Shown: positions 32,220 through 41,146, counted from the first letter of the stretch. The stretch is DNA of 64,000 bases from Hymenobacter artigasi (GCF_012275535.1 NZ_JAAVTK010000011.1:62001-126000), one strand, 5' to 3'. A program made the numbers and translations. The notes: generated by a model from the letters alone, not told the origin.

Positions 32220-34268
32220 CTACGCCCGTGACAGCACCAGCGCCACCCGGCTCGGCAGGTACAGGCTGAGCTGGTGCTCGAACGTTTCGTACTCAAACGC
32301 CTCATCAGGCCGGTCGAAGCCGCCGAACCGGCTGTTGTCGGACGACAGCACCACGCGGTATTTGCCTTCCTCCGTCACCCAGAAGCGGTAATCCGTCAGG
32401 CTTTTTTCGACGTGCAGGTTCACAATGAATACCAAGCCGCCACGCTCGAAGGCCAGCACTTGATTTTCGTCGTCGTGCTTTAGTAAAACGGCCGGGCCGG
32501 CTGCCAGCAGGTGGCCGGCTTTGGCCAGATGCACCATCGCCTTGTCAAACGCGCCTAGCTGGTGGAATTTCAATTCCGGATTGTCGCCCAGGCTCCATTG
32601 GCGGCGGGCAAACTGGTAGCTCCAGCCGTTGCCCTCGCGGGGGAAATCGACCCACTCGGGGTGGCCGAACTCGTTGCCGATGAAGTTTAGGTAGCCCTCA
32701 CCGCCGGCCGCCAGCGTGAGCAGCCGGATAATTTTATGCAGCGCCAGCGCCCGCGCCGCGCCGGGGTCGCCGTCGGTCGCGTGCATGTGGGCGTAGATGC
32801 CGGCATCGAACAGCCAGTGGGCGAGGGTTTTGTCGCCTACCAGGGCCTGGTCGTGACTTTCGGCGTAGGCAATGGTTTTCTCGCCGGCGCGGCGGTTGGT
32901 GAGGGTGTGCCAGAGGTCGCCGAGGGGCCAGCTTTCATCGGGCGTGTGCTTGAGCAGCTTAATCCAGTAGTCCGGAATGCCCATGGCCAGGCGGTAATCG
33001 AAGCCCACGCCGCCCTCCTTGATGGGGCGGCACAGGCCGGGCAGGCCGCTCATGTCCTCGGCAATCAGCAAAGCACCTTTCTTGAATTCGTGGGCCAGTG
33101 TGGTGGCCAGCTGCAAATACAGGATGGCGTCCTCATCGGCGGCCGGGCCGAAATAATTGTCGTAGCCCACAAAGGCCACGCCCTCGCCGTGATGATGGTA
33201 GAGCATGCTGGTCACGCCATCGAAGCGGAAGCCGTCGAAGTGGAATTCTTCGAGCCAGAAGCGCAGGTTGCTGAGCAGGAACTGCTGCACCTCGGGGCGG
33301 CCGTAGTCGAAGAGCTTGCTGTCCCAGCCGGGGTGGTTGCCGCGCTCGCCCTTGTGGAAGTAGAGGTTGCCCGAGCCGTCGAAATCGGCCAGGCCCTCGG
33401 CCTCGTTTTTCACGGCGTGCGAGTGCACAATGTCGAGCAGCACGGCAATGCCGCGCCGGTGGGCTTCGTCGATGAGAAACTTCAGGTCCTCGGGGGTGCC
33501 GAAACGGGAGCTGGCGGCAAATAAATTGGCCACGTGGTAACCGAACGAGCCGTAGTACGGGTGCTCCATCACGGCCATCAACTGCACGGTGTTGTAGCCG
33601 TCGGCCTCAATGCGGGGCAGAATGTTCTCAGCAAATTCGCGGTAGGTGCCCACCCGGCCTTCCTCAGTGGCCATGCCTACGTGGGCCTCGTAAATCAGCG
33701 GCTCTTTAACAGCCGTGGCGGGCCGGAACTTCTGGTCGGTCCAGCGGAATTCGGTTTCGAGCCGCCAGATTTGGCCGGCGAAATCCTTGGTTTCGTCGTC
33801 CTGCACGGCGCGGCGCAGGGTGGCGGGCAGGCGGTCTTTGCCCTGGCCATTGGCTGCTACGTGCACCTTGTAGCGGCTGCCGTGGGCCAGGCGCTGGTCA
33901 TACTCGGCATCGGGCAAAAACAATTCCCACACCCCAAAATCGAGCTTTTGCAGCGGATTACTCCCCCGGTCCCAGCCGTTGAAATCGCCAACCAGCGACA
34001 GGTAATCGGCCCCGGGAGCCCACTCGCGGTACACCCAGCCGCCGCGCCCAGCGTCGTGGTTCAGGCCCAGCTGCTGGTGGGCGGTGGCGTAGTTTGCTAA
34101 AGAGCCGTGGTATTGTTCGATTTCGGCCAGGCGGGCCTGTAGGCGGGCCTGACGCTGGCGCAGCACGGGCTCGTAGGGCGCGAGCCAGGCGTCGTTTTTC
34201 ACGAGGGCGAGCGGGGCCGGGCGGCGGGCCCTGGAAGCGGCGGATGCAGTGGATTTCGACGTAGCCAT
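32220..34268 (-). CDS. glgB: 1,4-alpha-glucan branching enzyme (GH13_8 type)
   Basis: Cytoplasmic enzyme that makes alpha-1,6 branches in glycogen; 682 residues. A CBM48 domain (GGWVYREWAPGADYLSLVGDFNGW) precedes the barrel with VLLDIVHSHAVKN, the nucleophile region FDGFRFDGVTSMLYHHHG (Asp350), LLIAEDMSGLPG (Glu404) and YAESHDQALVG (Asp473). The VTSMLYHHHG form is that of the eukaryote-like GH13_8 subfamily, unlike the larger GH13_9 enzymes of E. coli. The start is the Met at 34268 (MATSKSTAS). The last 41 codons are duplicated at 29383-29508. It diverges from the gamma-glutamyltransferase gene. Confidence 0.94.
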   Translation of the reverse strand: MATSKSTASAASRARRPAPLALVKNDAWLAPYEPVLRQRQARLQARLAEIEQYHGSLANYATAHQQLGLNHDAGRGGWVYREWAPGADYLSLVGDFNGWDRGSNPLQKLDFGVWELFLPDAEYDQRLAHGSRYKVHVAANGQGKDRLPATLRRAVQDDETKDFAGQIWRLETEFRWTDQKFRPATAVKEPLIYEAHVGMATEEGRVGTYREFAENILPRIEADGYNTVQLMAVMEHPYYGSFGYHVANLFAASSRFGTPEDLKFLIDEAHRRGIAVLLDIVHSHAVKNEAEGLADFDGSGNLYFHKGERGNHPGWDSKLFDYGRPEVQQFLLSNLRFWLEEFHFDGFRFDGVTSMLYHHHGEGVAFVGYDNYFGPAADEDAILYLQLATTLAHEFKKGALLIAEDMSGLPGLCRPIKEGGVGFDYRLAMGIPDYWIKLLKHTPDESWPLGDLWHTLTNRRAGEKTIAYAESHDQALVGDKTLAHWLFDAGIYAHMHATDGDPGAARALALHKIIRLLTLAAGGEGYLNFIGNEFGHPEWVDFPREGNGWSYQFARRQWSLGDNPELKFHQLGAFDKAMVHLAKAGHLLAAGPAVLLKHDDENQVLAFERGGLVFIVNLHVEKSLTDYRFWVTEEGKYRVVLSSDNSRFGGFDRPDEAFEYETFEHQLSLYLPSRVALVLSRA

Positions 34269-34287
34269 GATGCGGGAAGGTTTGGGC

Positions 34288-34295
34288 CAAAAGTA
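34288..34295 (-). promoter_or_regulatory. -7 box of glgB
   Basis: TACTTTTG on the minus strand matches TAnnTTTG exactly, 20 bases before the glgB start codon. No clear -33 TTG at the right distance. Confidence 0.55.
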
Positions 34296-34400
34296 ACGCG
34301 CCGCAACTGCCGGTCCAGCAGCGGCGGCGGCTCGGCGGCAAATTATACGTGCTGGCAGGCAATTTCGGTCCGGCAATAGCAATCCGCTGAAACATGGCGT

Positions 34401-34407
34401 TATTTTG
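34401..34407 (+). promoter_or_regulatory. -7-like box directly before the gamma-glutamyltransferase start
   Basis: TATTTTG ends only 4-7 bases before the two candidate ATGs (34412, 34415), which would give a leaderless or nearly leaderless mRNA. Confidence 0.4.
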
Positions 34408-34414
34408 CCCAATG

Positions 34415-36166
34415 ATGAGATACCGTCTCCTGACCATTCCGCTGGCGCTGCTGCTGGCCTGCTCGGCCGAGCGACCGGTCACGTCAACCTCGCGGGCCTT
34501 CGAGGGGTCGCTGGGTACGCCGCCGCCCAAGGCCGCCGCGCCCCGGCTGGCCCGCTACGCCATGGTGGTTTCGGCCCACCCCGAAGCCTCCAAAATCGGC
34601 ACCCAGATTCTCCAGCGCGGCGGCAACGCCTACGATGCGGCCGTGGCCGTGCAGTTTGCGCTGGCCGTGGCCCTGCCCGTGGCCGGCAACATCGGCGGCG
34701 GCGGCTTCCTGCTCTACCGCGACCGCAACGGCTCGGCCGGCTCGCTCGATTTCCGCGAAACGGCCCCCGCCGGCGCCACGCGCGATATGTACCTCGATAA
34801 GCAGGGCAATGTGGTGCCCGACCTGAGCACCGCCGGCCCGCTGGCCGTGGGCACGCCCGGCACCGTGGCCGGCATGGCGACGCTGCACAAGCAGCTGGGC
34901 AAGCTTTCGTGGCCCACGCTGGTGCAGCCGGCCGTGGCGCTGGCCACGCGGGGTTTCCCGCTTACGGCCAAAGAGGCGGCCGGCCTCAACCGCAACCGCG
35001 CCGATTTCCAGAAATACAACCCCGGCAGCTCCCCGGCCTACCTGCGCCCCGGCGGCGGCGAGTGGCAGGCCGGCGACACCCTGCGCCTGCCCGAGCTGGC
35101 CCGCACCCTCACCCGCGTGCGCGACCAGGGCCGTGCCGGCTTCTACAAGGGCGAAACCGCCCGCCTGCTGCTCAGCGAGATGAAGCGCGGCGGTGGCCTC
35201 GTCAATCAGGCCGACCTCGACAACTATAAGGCCAAGTGGCGCGAGCCCCTGCGCGGCCACTACCGTGACTACGACGTGATTACCATGCCGCCGCCTAGTT
35301 CGGGCGGCGTGGCCCTGCTGCAAATGCTGCAAATGCTGGAGCCCGTGGACCTGGCCCAGGCCGGCTACCACACACCCCTGGCTGTGCACTACATCACCGA
35401 AGCTGAGCGGCGCGTGTACGCCGACCGTGCCACCTACCTTGGCGACCCGGATTTCGGCTTTGTACCCGTGCAAAAGCTGCTCGATGTGGACTATAACCGC
35501 CAGCGGGCCGCCTCCATGCGCCCCAAGGGCCGCGCCACTGCCAGCGCCGCCGTGGCGGCCGGGGCCAAGCTGCCCGGCTACGAAAGCGACGAAACCACCC
35601 ACTACAGCATCGTCGATGCCTTCGGCAATGCCGTGAGCTGCACCACCACCCTCAACGGGGCCTACGGCAGCAAAGTAGTGGTGCCCGGGGCCGGCTTTTT
35701 GCTAAATAATGAGATGGACGACTTCTCGGCCAAGGCCGGCGTGCCCAACGCCTACGGCCTGGTGGGCGGCACCGCCAACGCCATCGCGCCCGGCAAGCGC
35801 ATGCTCAGCAGCATGACGCCCACCATCCTCACCCGCAACGGCAAGGTGGCGCTGGTGACCGGCACGCCCGGCGGCAGTACCATCATTACCAGCGTGTTGC
35901 AAAGCATCATTGGCATTGTTGATTACGGCCTGAATGCCCAGCAGGTGGTCACCGCGCCGCGCCTGCACCATCAGTGGCTGCCCGATATCATCGACGTAGA
36001 AGCCGGGGCCCTGCTGCCCGTGGCCCAGGATACGCTGCGCGCCCGCGGCTACCACCTCAACCCGCGCCTGCCCTGGGGCCGGCTCGACATCATCCACATC
36101 CTGCCCGAAGGCATCCTGGAAGGCGGCGCCGACCCGCGCGGCGACGATACCGCGCTGGGATATTAG
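34415..36166 (+). CDS. Gamma-glutamyltransferase (lipoprotein)
   Basis: Exported Ntn-hydrolase that cleaves gamma-glutamyl bonds such as glutathione; 583 residues. The signal MRYRLLTIPLALLLAC ends in a lipobox (LLAC), so it is probably lipid-anchored. The N-terminal part (VVSAHPEASKIGTQILQRGGNAYDAAVA, GNIGGGGFLLY) is the large subunit. Self-cleavage is expected before the Thr of ETTHYSIVDAFGNAVSCTTTLN, and the small subunit then shows LLNNEMDDFS, SSMTPTI and GTPGGSTII. All the usual active-site segments are present. The longer frame from 34394 would spoil the signal peptide. Confidence 0.93.
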   Translation: MRYRLLTIPLALLLACSAERPVTSTSRAFEGSLGTPPPKAAAPRLARYAMVVSAHPEASKIGTQILQRGGNAYDAAVAVQFALAVALPVAGNIGGGGFLLYRDRNGSAGSLDFRETAPAGATRDMYLDKQGNVVPDLSTAGPLAVGTPGTVAGMATLHKQLGKLSWPTLVQPAVALATRGFPLTAKEAAGLNRNRADFQKYNPGSSPAYLRPGGGEWQAGDTLRLPELARTLTRVRDQGRAGFYKGETARLLLSEMKRGGGLVNQADLDNYKAKWREPLRGHYRDYDVITMPPPSSGGVALLQMLQMLEPVDLAQAGYHTPLAVHYITEAERRVYADRATYLGDPDFGFVPVQKLLDVDYNRQRAASMRPKGRATASAAVAAGAKLPGYESDETTHYSIVDAFGNAVSCTTTLNGAYGSKVVVPGAGFLLNNEMDDFSAKAGVPNAYGLVGGTANAIAPGKRMLSSMTPTILTRNGKVALVTGTPGGSTIITSVLQSIIGIVDYGLNAQQVVTAPRLHHQWLPDIIDVEAGALLPVAQDTLRARGYHLNPRLPWGRLDIIHILPEGILEGGADPRGDDTALGY

Positions 36167-36177
36167 CAGTTAGCAAA

Positions 36178-36285
36178 AGAACGTCATGCCGAGCGTAGCC
36201 GAGGCATCTCGCGGGTGGTAGTAAACCAATCGATTGAGTTACTACCACCCGCGAGATGCCTCGGCTACGCTCGGCATGACGTTCT
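36178..36285. repeat. Palindromic intergenic repeat, family 1 copy 2
   Basis: Very regular copy: AGAACGTCATGCCGAGCGTA arms pair almost perfectly over about 45 bases around ACCAATCGATTGAGTT. It lies between two convergent genes and may act as a transcription stop for both. Confidence 0.9.
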
Positions 36286-36323
36286 TCTTTGTTGGGATTC
36301 TTCGACCCAACTCCAGCCGCAGC

Positions 36324-36695
36324 TTAGTGCTGCGCTACCTGCGAGCCGGCGATGTGGCGCAGGTTGCCGGCCACCGAAATCAGCTTCTGGCTGAGCTCGC
36401 GGGCTTTGTCGCCTTCGCCGCTAAAGTTGTGGGTAGTGAGGGCGGCCTGGGCCGTCATCTCGCCGAGGTTCTGGAAGGCCTGGGACATGCCGGCAGCGTT
36501 GTTGCTGCTGATGTGGTTGCGCAGGGTTTCAAGTTCGGTTACCATGAGGCGGGTGGCCGGCTGGTCGATGCTGCGCAGGTGCTGAATCCAGTTTTCGAGG
36601 TGGCTGATGCCTTTGCTGGGGTCTACCTGGAAGCCGGCGTTGTTGGTGTCGAACAGCAGGCGAATGCTGGATTCTGCTTCAGTGAAAAAGCTCAT
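36324..36695 (-). CDS. Small helical hypothetical protein, paralogue of the 36884 gene
   Basis: 123 residues, predicted all-helical and soluble, no signal. ISHLENWIQHLRSID, VTELETLRNHISS and KARELSQKLISVAGNLRHIA align with WIKTLQ, SELQNLHDSLQS and DKLRQLGQALSTAASQL of the gene at 36884-37234, so the two look like an old tandem duplication. Function unknown. A TAAATTTG box lies 5 bases before the ATG. Confidence 0.75.
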   Translation of the reverse strand: MSFFTEAESSIRLLFDTNNAGFQVDPSKGISHLENWIQHLRSIDQPATRLMVTELETLRNHISSNNAAGMSQAFQNLGEMTAQAALTTHNFSGEGDKARELSQKLISVAGNLRHIAGSQVAQH

Positions 36696-36699
36696 GGGG

Positions 36700-36707
36700 C
36701 AAATTTA
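36700..36707 (-). promoter_or_regulatory. -7 box immediately before the 36324-36695 gene
   Basis: TAAATTTG fits TAnnTTTG exactly and ends 4 bases before the ATG at 36695, so transcription would start at or next to the start codon (leaderless mRNA). Confidence 0.5.
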
Positions 36708-36815
36708 GAGATGGGTTGGTACGGCAACGAGGCCACGAATGGAACATCCGACCGGCCTGCTATCAGCCGCGAAGATACGCAGCCAAACAGGCAAACTGCT
36801 ATTCAGCGGCGGCAG

Positions 36816-36875
36816 CCCCGACAAGCAAACGGGCACTCCGGAGGAATCTCCGGAGTGCCCGTTTGCTTGTCGGGG
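36816..36875. terminator. Perfect 27-bp hairpin
   Basis: Arms CCCCGACAAGCAAACGGGCA... and their exact complement (27 bp each) around a 6-base loop, between two co-directional paralogous genes. Length and perfection exceed a usual terminator, and no T run follows on the minus strand, so it may instead be a small palindromic element. Confidence 0.65.
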
Positions 36876-36883
36876 CCGTTGGG

Positions 36884-37234
36884 TTAGCCCTTCAGTTGGC
36901 TGGCGGCCGTGCTCAGGGCCTGGCCGAGCTGGCGCAGTTTGTCCTGGGCATCGGGGGTGGCTTGCGCGGCTGCTTTGGTGGTGTGCTCGCCGAGGGTGCT
37001 CAGGCTTTGGGCCAGGGCTCCGGTATCGGAAGCGCCACTCTGCAACGAATCATGCAGGTTTTGCAGCTCCGAGCTGATGCCCGAGAGTTGCGTATTGCCT
37101 TGCAGGGTTTTAATCCAGCCGGCAATATTGGGGCCGGCGGCACCAGCGGCGGCGGCCAGGCCGCCTTGCAGGGCATTGAGGGTAGCGTCGAGCTGGCTGG
37201 TGCCCTGGCTGCTTTGCGATGGGGTGTTGTCCAT
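36884..37234 (-). CDS. Small helical hypothetical protein
   Basis: 116 residues, Gln/Ser/Ala rich, helical, soluble; starts MDNTPSQSSQGTSQLD. A Gly/Ala stretch (GGLAAAAGAAG) precedes the region shared with the neighbouring gene product (WIKTLQ to SQLKG). No function is known. Perhaps an oligomerising or envelope-stress small protein, but nothing in the sequence proves it. Confidence 0.75.
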   Translation of the reverse strand: MDNTPSQSSQGTSQLDATLNALQGGLAAAAGAAGPNIAGWIKTLQGNTQLSGISSELQNLHDSLQSGASDTGALAQSLSTLGEHTTKAAAQATPDAQDKLRQLGQALSTAASQLKG

Positions 37235-37387
37235 GGGAAAAAGAAGGTTAGTTAGGTGAATTGATGCCCTACTAACCCATCGCCCGCAAGGATGTTAACT
37301 TATTGACGAACAAAATTTTGGCATTTATTTATACATGATTTAATAACAAACATTTCAGGCCAAAAGGAGTTGAGCAGCCGCCCGATG

Positions 37388-38458
37388 CTACTCCTCGCCG
37401 GGGTGCAGCTCCTGCACGTCGGGGTGGCTGTAGTTGACCACGATGACGGAAAACGGGTGCGGCTCACCCTCGCGCTTCTCAATGCGGATGGTGCCGGCAT
37501 CGCGCAGCTTGTTGAGCTGGTCGCGGCGCTCGTAGTCGGGCAGCTCGGGCAGCTCGTCGGTGAGCAGACGCATGAACGGGCCCAGCCACAGCTCCGTCAC
37601 GCGGCGCTGCTGCTTGGCTTCGAGCTTCTGAAACTCGGCCAGCATGAAGGCCAGCGTGCGGCGCTCGGTGTCGGTGGCCAGGCGGCGGGCGGGGGCAAAT
37701 TCAGATACCTCGTCGCGCGATACGAATGGCCGGGCCGGCACCGGCAAAACGGGGCGCGGGGCGCTGGCCGACGGCACGGGCGCTACTTTGGGCAAGGGCA
37801 CGACGGCAGCTTCGCCCGCGCTGTCGGCGCGGGCGGCCAGGGCGGCGGCCGAAGGCACGCCGGTCATGCCCTGCTCGCGCAGGCGGCGGCTTTCCTCCAG
37901 GGTGCGCTGGCGGTCGGTGCGGCGCTTTTCGAGCTGCTCCACGCGCTCGGGCGCCAGCAAATCGCGGGCGTCGATGAACTGCGCGGACCCGATATTCTGG
38001 AGCAAATCGCCGGATACGGACTCGCGGAAGCCGGCCACCAGCACCTGCCGGGCTTGCCGACGCAGGTGCTGGAGCACGGGAATGTAATCGCGGTCGCCGG
38101 CCACGAGCACGAACGTGCCGATATCGGGCCGGGTGTACATCACCTCCAGCGCGTCGATGCAGAGCTGCATATCGGCGGCATTCTTATGGTCGGTGCCCAG
38201 CACGTTGCGCGTGCTCACGCCCATCAGGTAGAGAGCCCCCTGCGGGGCGGTAGCCAGGCGCTCGAAGTCGGCGTAGGCGTAGCTGATGAGGCTGTCGAGG
38301 CCCTTGGCGCTCAGCTGCTCGCGCAGGGTGCGGATGATATCGAGGCAGATATCATTAAGGTCGGGCGGGTCGTGAAAGTGGTTTTTGAGGAAGTAATAGA
38401 CGTTTTCAAAATCGATGAAAACGGCGGCGTAGGGGGAAACGGTCGGTTTGGGCAACAT
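37388..38458 (-). CDS. NYN domain protein (LabA/DUF88-like PIN-type ribonuclease) with C-terminal winged-helix-like region
   Basis: 356 residues, cytoplasmic. The NYN nuclease domain covers about 1-165: AAVFIDFENVYYFL (first Asp), DHKNAADMQLCIDALEVM (central Asp pair) and TFVLVAGDRDYIPVLQHLRRQ (GDxD), the acidic cluster that binds metal for RNA cleavage. An Ala/Pro-rich charged linker of about 90 residues follows. The last 100 residues (LAFMLAEFQKLE, YERRDQLNKLRDAGTIRIEKREG) look like an OST-HTH/LOTUS or winged-helix RNA-binding module. The start at 38458 (MLPKPTVSP) matches the domain edge; the longer frame is unlikely. Confidence 0.87.
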   Translation of the reverse strand: MLPKPTVSPYAAVFIDFENVYYFLKNHFHDPPDLNDICLDIIRTLREQLSAKGLDSLISYAYADFERLATAPQGALYLMGVSTRNVLGTDHKNAADMQLCIDALEVMYTRPDIGTFVLVAGDRDYIPVLQHLRRQARQVLVAGFRESVSGDLLQNIGSAQFIDARDLLAPERVEQLEKRRTDRQRTLEESRRLREQGMTGVPSAAALAARADSAGEAAVVPLPKVAPVPSASAPRPVLPVPARPFVSRDEVSEFAPARRLATDTERRTLAFMLAEFQKLEAKQQRRVTELWLGPFMRLLTDELPELPDYERRDQLNKLRDAGTIRIEKREGEPHPFSVIVVNYSHPDVQELHPGEE

Positions 38459-38807
38459 GGTGCAGCAATACGGTGTCTTATCACGAAAAAACAGTGCTGA
38501 GGGCAGACCAGAATAGTTGAACAATACGCACCCGAACAGCAAATGCTCCGGCTGTGGCTACCGGGAACATCCGCCTGACGGACTTATAACCTGAACCGTA
38601 TTTTGCCGGCTCGGCTTTCACTTTAGATGGATGAAGGTACGATGCCTTGCCGCTGCTTTGGCAACGGGCCCGGCATTGGGGGTGAATCCGGCCCGCTGCC
38701 CGGCGGGTACAGAGCCACCCGCACCAGCCGGTGCGGGTGGTTGATTTAGCACAGTACCTTTGCGCTCACGATGCACAAGCTAAAGCATGTGCTACTACTC
38801 CTTTCCA
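38459..38807. other. Intergenic region with hairpin and -7 box
   Basis: No gene recognised. Contains an 11-bp perfect hairpin CCACCCGCACC / GGTGCGGGTGG (38715-38740) and, just after it, TACCTTTG (38755-38762), an exact TAnnTTTG box 45 bases before the GNAT start. The proximity of a hairpin to the box could affect transcription of the GNAT gene. Confidence 0.5.
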
Positions 38808-39347
38808 ATGCTGCCTTTCGATAGCGCCCGCCTGCACTTCCGCCCCCTCACCCCTGCCGATACGGCCGGGATGTTCGCCCTCGACTCCGACCCGGCCGTG
38901 CACCGCTACCTCGGCGGCATTGGCGGGCAAATGGTGAGCACGCTGGCCCAAAGCGCCCAGACCATTGCCTACATCGAAGCCCAGTACGCTGCCGTCGGCA
39001 TCGGGCGCTGGGCCGTGGTGCTGCGCGAAACCGGCGAGTTTATGGGCTGGGCCGGGCTGAAGCTGGTGGCCGGCCCCATCAACGGCCGGCACGATTTTTA
39101 CGACCTGGGCTACCGGTTTCTGCCGCGCTTCTGGGGGCAGGGCTACGGCTTCGAGGCGGCCCGGGCCTGGCTCGACTACGGGTTCGACGTGCTGCACCTG
39201 CCCCGCATCTGCGCCTACGCCGGCGCGCACAACGTGGCTTCGCGCCGCATTCTCACCAAAATTGGCCTGCGCGAGGAGCCGGAAGAATTTTTGGTTGAAG
39301 GCTTGCCCTGCGTGTGGTTCGAGGCCGACGCGCCATACCAAACTTAA
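38808..39347 (+). CDS. GNAT family N-acetyltransferase (RimJ/RimL-like)
   Basis: 179 residues, cytoplasmic acetyl-CoA-dependent transferase; the acceptor could be a protein N terminus, small molecule or antibiotic. SARLHFRPLTPADTAGMF is the opening typical of the RimJ/L group. RFLPRFWGQGYGFEAARAWLDYGF contains the acetyl-CoA pyrophosphate loop (Q-G-x-G), and LPRICAYAGAHNVASRRILTKIGL is the conserved fourth motif. The start at 38808 begins at the family N terminus. Confidence 0.9.
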   Translation: MLPFDSARLHFRPLTPADTAGMFALDSDPAVHRYLGGIGGQMVSTLAQSAQTIAYIEAQYAAVGIGRWAVVLRETGEFMGWAGLKLVAGPINGRHDFYDLGYRFLPRFWGQGYGFEAARAWLDYGFDVLHLPRICAYAGAHNVASRRILTKIGLREEPEEFLVEGLPCVWFEADAPYQT

Positions 39348-39362
39348 GAACAAGCCATTAAG

Positions 39363-40001
39363 TTACTTGCGCGGCCGGCGCTGCGCCACCCAATGCACCG
39401 CCGCCACCCAGGCCACGGCCGCCGCCCAGCCGGCCAGCACATCCGACGGGTTGTGCACGCCCAGGTACATGCGCGCCCAGCCCACGGCCAGCGCAAACAA
39501 CGGCATCAGCCACACCCACCCGCGCCCCCGGCAGCCCCACACCAGCAGCACCAGCGCCGTGGCGATGGCTGCCGTATCCATGGCGTGCCCGCTGGGGAAG
39601 CTGAACGTGTGCTCGGGCCGGATGCTGGCCCAGAGCGCCGGCCGGGGCCGCGCCACCAGCGGCTTAATCACCTGCGTGAGCATCATCGAACCACCCACCG
39701 AGAGGAAAAACAGCGCCGCCGCCCGCCCCTGCCGCCGCCACAGCAGCCCCAGAAATACCAGCACCCCGAGGCCCACCATTGGCCAGGTATTGCCGATGAT
39801 GGTGAGCAAAACGGCCGCATTATCCAACCCCGAGGTAGCGTGGCGGTGCCAGAATTCCAGCACGGGCGCATCCCAGGGCAACCCGCCGAAGCGCAGCACG
39901 GCAAAGGCCAGCCAGCCAAAGGTGACGGCCGCAACCAGCGCAGTGAGCCGCAAGGCGGCTGGGGCTGGCGTGGTTGGAACGGAGCGCGGGAATGCAATCA
40001 T
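39363..40001 (-). CDS. PAP2 family membrane phosphatase (first of two)
   Basis: 212 residues with about six membrane segments. The tripartite phosphatase signature is complete: KPLVARPRP, FPSGHAMD and GWARMYLGVHNPSDVLAG, with the catalytic His in SGH and the final His. Likely dephosphorylates a lipid pyrophosphate or phosphate at the membrane. The gene at 40213-40956 encodes a similar protein, so this is a local gene pair separated by a palindromic repeat. Confidence 0.92.
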   Translation of the reverse strand: MIAFPRSVPTTPAPAALRLTALVAAVTFGWLAFAVLRFGGLPWDAPVLEFWHRHATSGLDNAAVLLTIIGNTWPMVGLGVLVFLGLLWRRQGRAAALFFLSVGGSMMLTQVIKPLVARPRPALWASIRPEHTFSFPSGHAMDTAAIATALVLLVWGCRGRGWVWLMPLFALAVGWARMYLGVHNPSDVLAGWAAAVAWVAAVHWVAQRRPRK

Positions 40002-40058
40002 GAAGCAGGCAACCGATAAAATACACCGGCAAGTAACAACGCGGGCAGGCCCTTGTGG

Positions 40059-40201
40059 TTAATCGAAATCGGGAGTCGTTGCGCCGGTCTGACCACCCCA
40101 GGCGGTCTGACCGGTTGTCGTACGGGCAAAACCGTGCATACTTCAACCGGTCAGACCGCCTAGGGCGGTCAGACCGGCGCAACGACTCCAGATTCGATTA
40201 A
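40059..40201. repeat. GGTCAGACCGCC palindromic repeat, copy 1
   Basis: Nested structure: each half is itself a palindrome (CCGGTCTGACC..GGCGGTCTGACCGG), and the halves form an outer inverted repeat running out to TTAATCG / CGATTAA. It separates the two PAP2 genes. A shorter relative lies at 53232-53326. Confidence 0.88.
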
Positions 40202-40212
40202 TGGTAAAGTTG

Positions 40213-40956
40213 TTAGGCCGGGGCGCTTTGCGTTTCATCCGGCGGCGACACCAGATTGGGGAAACGGTGGTGCAGGGTTTCGCGCCAGAACTGCCGCAGC
40301 CGGTGGAAATCGGGCGAAAACAGCATGTGTAGCCCCGCCACCCAGCCCACGGCGCCGGTCCAGCCCGCCAGCACGTCGGACGGGAAATGCACGCCCAGGT
40401 ACACCCGGCTCCAACCCACGGCCAGGGCAAACAGCGCCCCCAGCACCGAGGCCGGCCACCGGCCGCGCCACTGCCACAGCAGAAACCCCAGGGCCGTGGC
40501 CATGGCCGCCGCCCCCATGGCGTGCCCGCTCGGGAAGCTGTAGTAAAACGCCGGCTTCAGGCTTTGCCAGAGCGCGGGCCGGGGCCGGGCAAACAGCACT
40601 TTCACCAGCAGATTCAGGGCCATGGCCCCGCCCACCGACAGGCCAAAAAACCACGCCTGCCGGCGCACGCCCCACACGGCCAGCCCCCCGGTGATGAGCA
40701 CGGCCAGTACGCCCATGGGCAGGGGGTCGCCGGCGGCGGTGAGGGCCAGCGCCAGCCCATCGAGTGCCGGGGTGGCGTGGGCGTGCAGAAACGCCAGAAT
40801 CTGCTTATCGCCGATAAAGCCGCCGGACTCCCAGATGTCCTCGGCCACGTTCACAAACACCACCCAAGGCATCACCAGCCCGGCCAGCAGGGCCAGCAGC
40901 ACCATCTTGTGTGCTCGCAGGGCATGGCGCAGGCGGGACCAGAAAGATTTGGGCAT
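40213..40956 (-). CDS. PAP2 family membrane phosphatase (second of two)
   Basis: 247 residues, six hydrophobic segments. Signature motifs KVLFARPRP, FPSGHAMG and GWSRVYLGVHFPSDVLAG are all present. It has a longer cytoplasmic C terminus (RLRQFWRETLHHRFPNLV) than its neighbour. Shared motifs and order (AVGW.R.YLGVH.PSDVLAGW) indicate tandem duplication followed by divergence. Confidence 0.92.
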   Translation of the reverse strand: MPKSFWSRLRHALRAHKMVLLALLAGLVMPWVVFVNVAEDIWESGGFIGDKQILAFLHAHATPALDGLALALTAAGDPLPMGVLAVLITGGLAVWGVRRQAWFFGLSVGGAMALNLLVKVLFARPRPALWQSLKPAFYYSFPSGHAMGAAAMATALGFLLWQWRGRWPASVLGALFALAVGWSRVYLGVHFPSDVLAGWTGAVGWVAGLHMLFSPDFHRLRQFWRETLHHRFPNLVSPPDETQSAPA

Positions 40957-41009
40957 GAGGTAGTGAGGTCCGTTGTGTTGAATACTGAGTTACGGGCGCA
41001 ACGAAAAAA

Positions 41010-41125
41010 AGAACGTCATGCTGAGCACAGACGAAGCATCCCGCACGTCGCAAGCAATCCAATCGCCAGGAAAAGGATTAGTGGTGGCACGCGAGATGCT
41101 TCGGCTACGTTCAGCATGACGTTCT
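41010..41125. repeat. Palindromic intergenic repeat, family 1 copy 3
   Basis: More diverged copy with AGAACGTCATGCTGAGC at one end and GCTTCGGCTACGTTCAGC at the other. The centre is longer and differs from that of copies 1, 2 and 4. Confidence 0.85.
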
Positions 41126-41146
41126 TTTAATCCCATATTCCTCATC

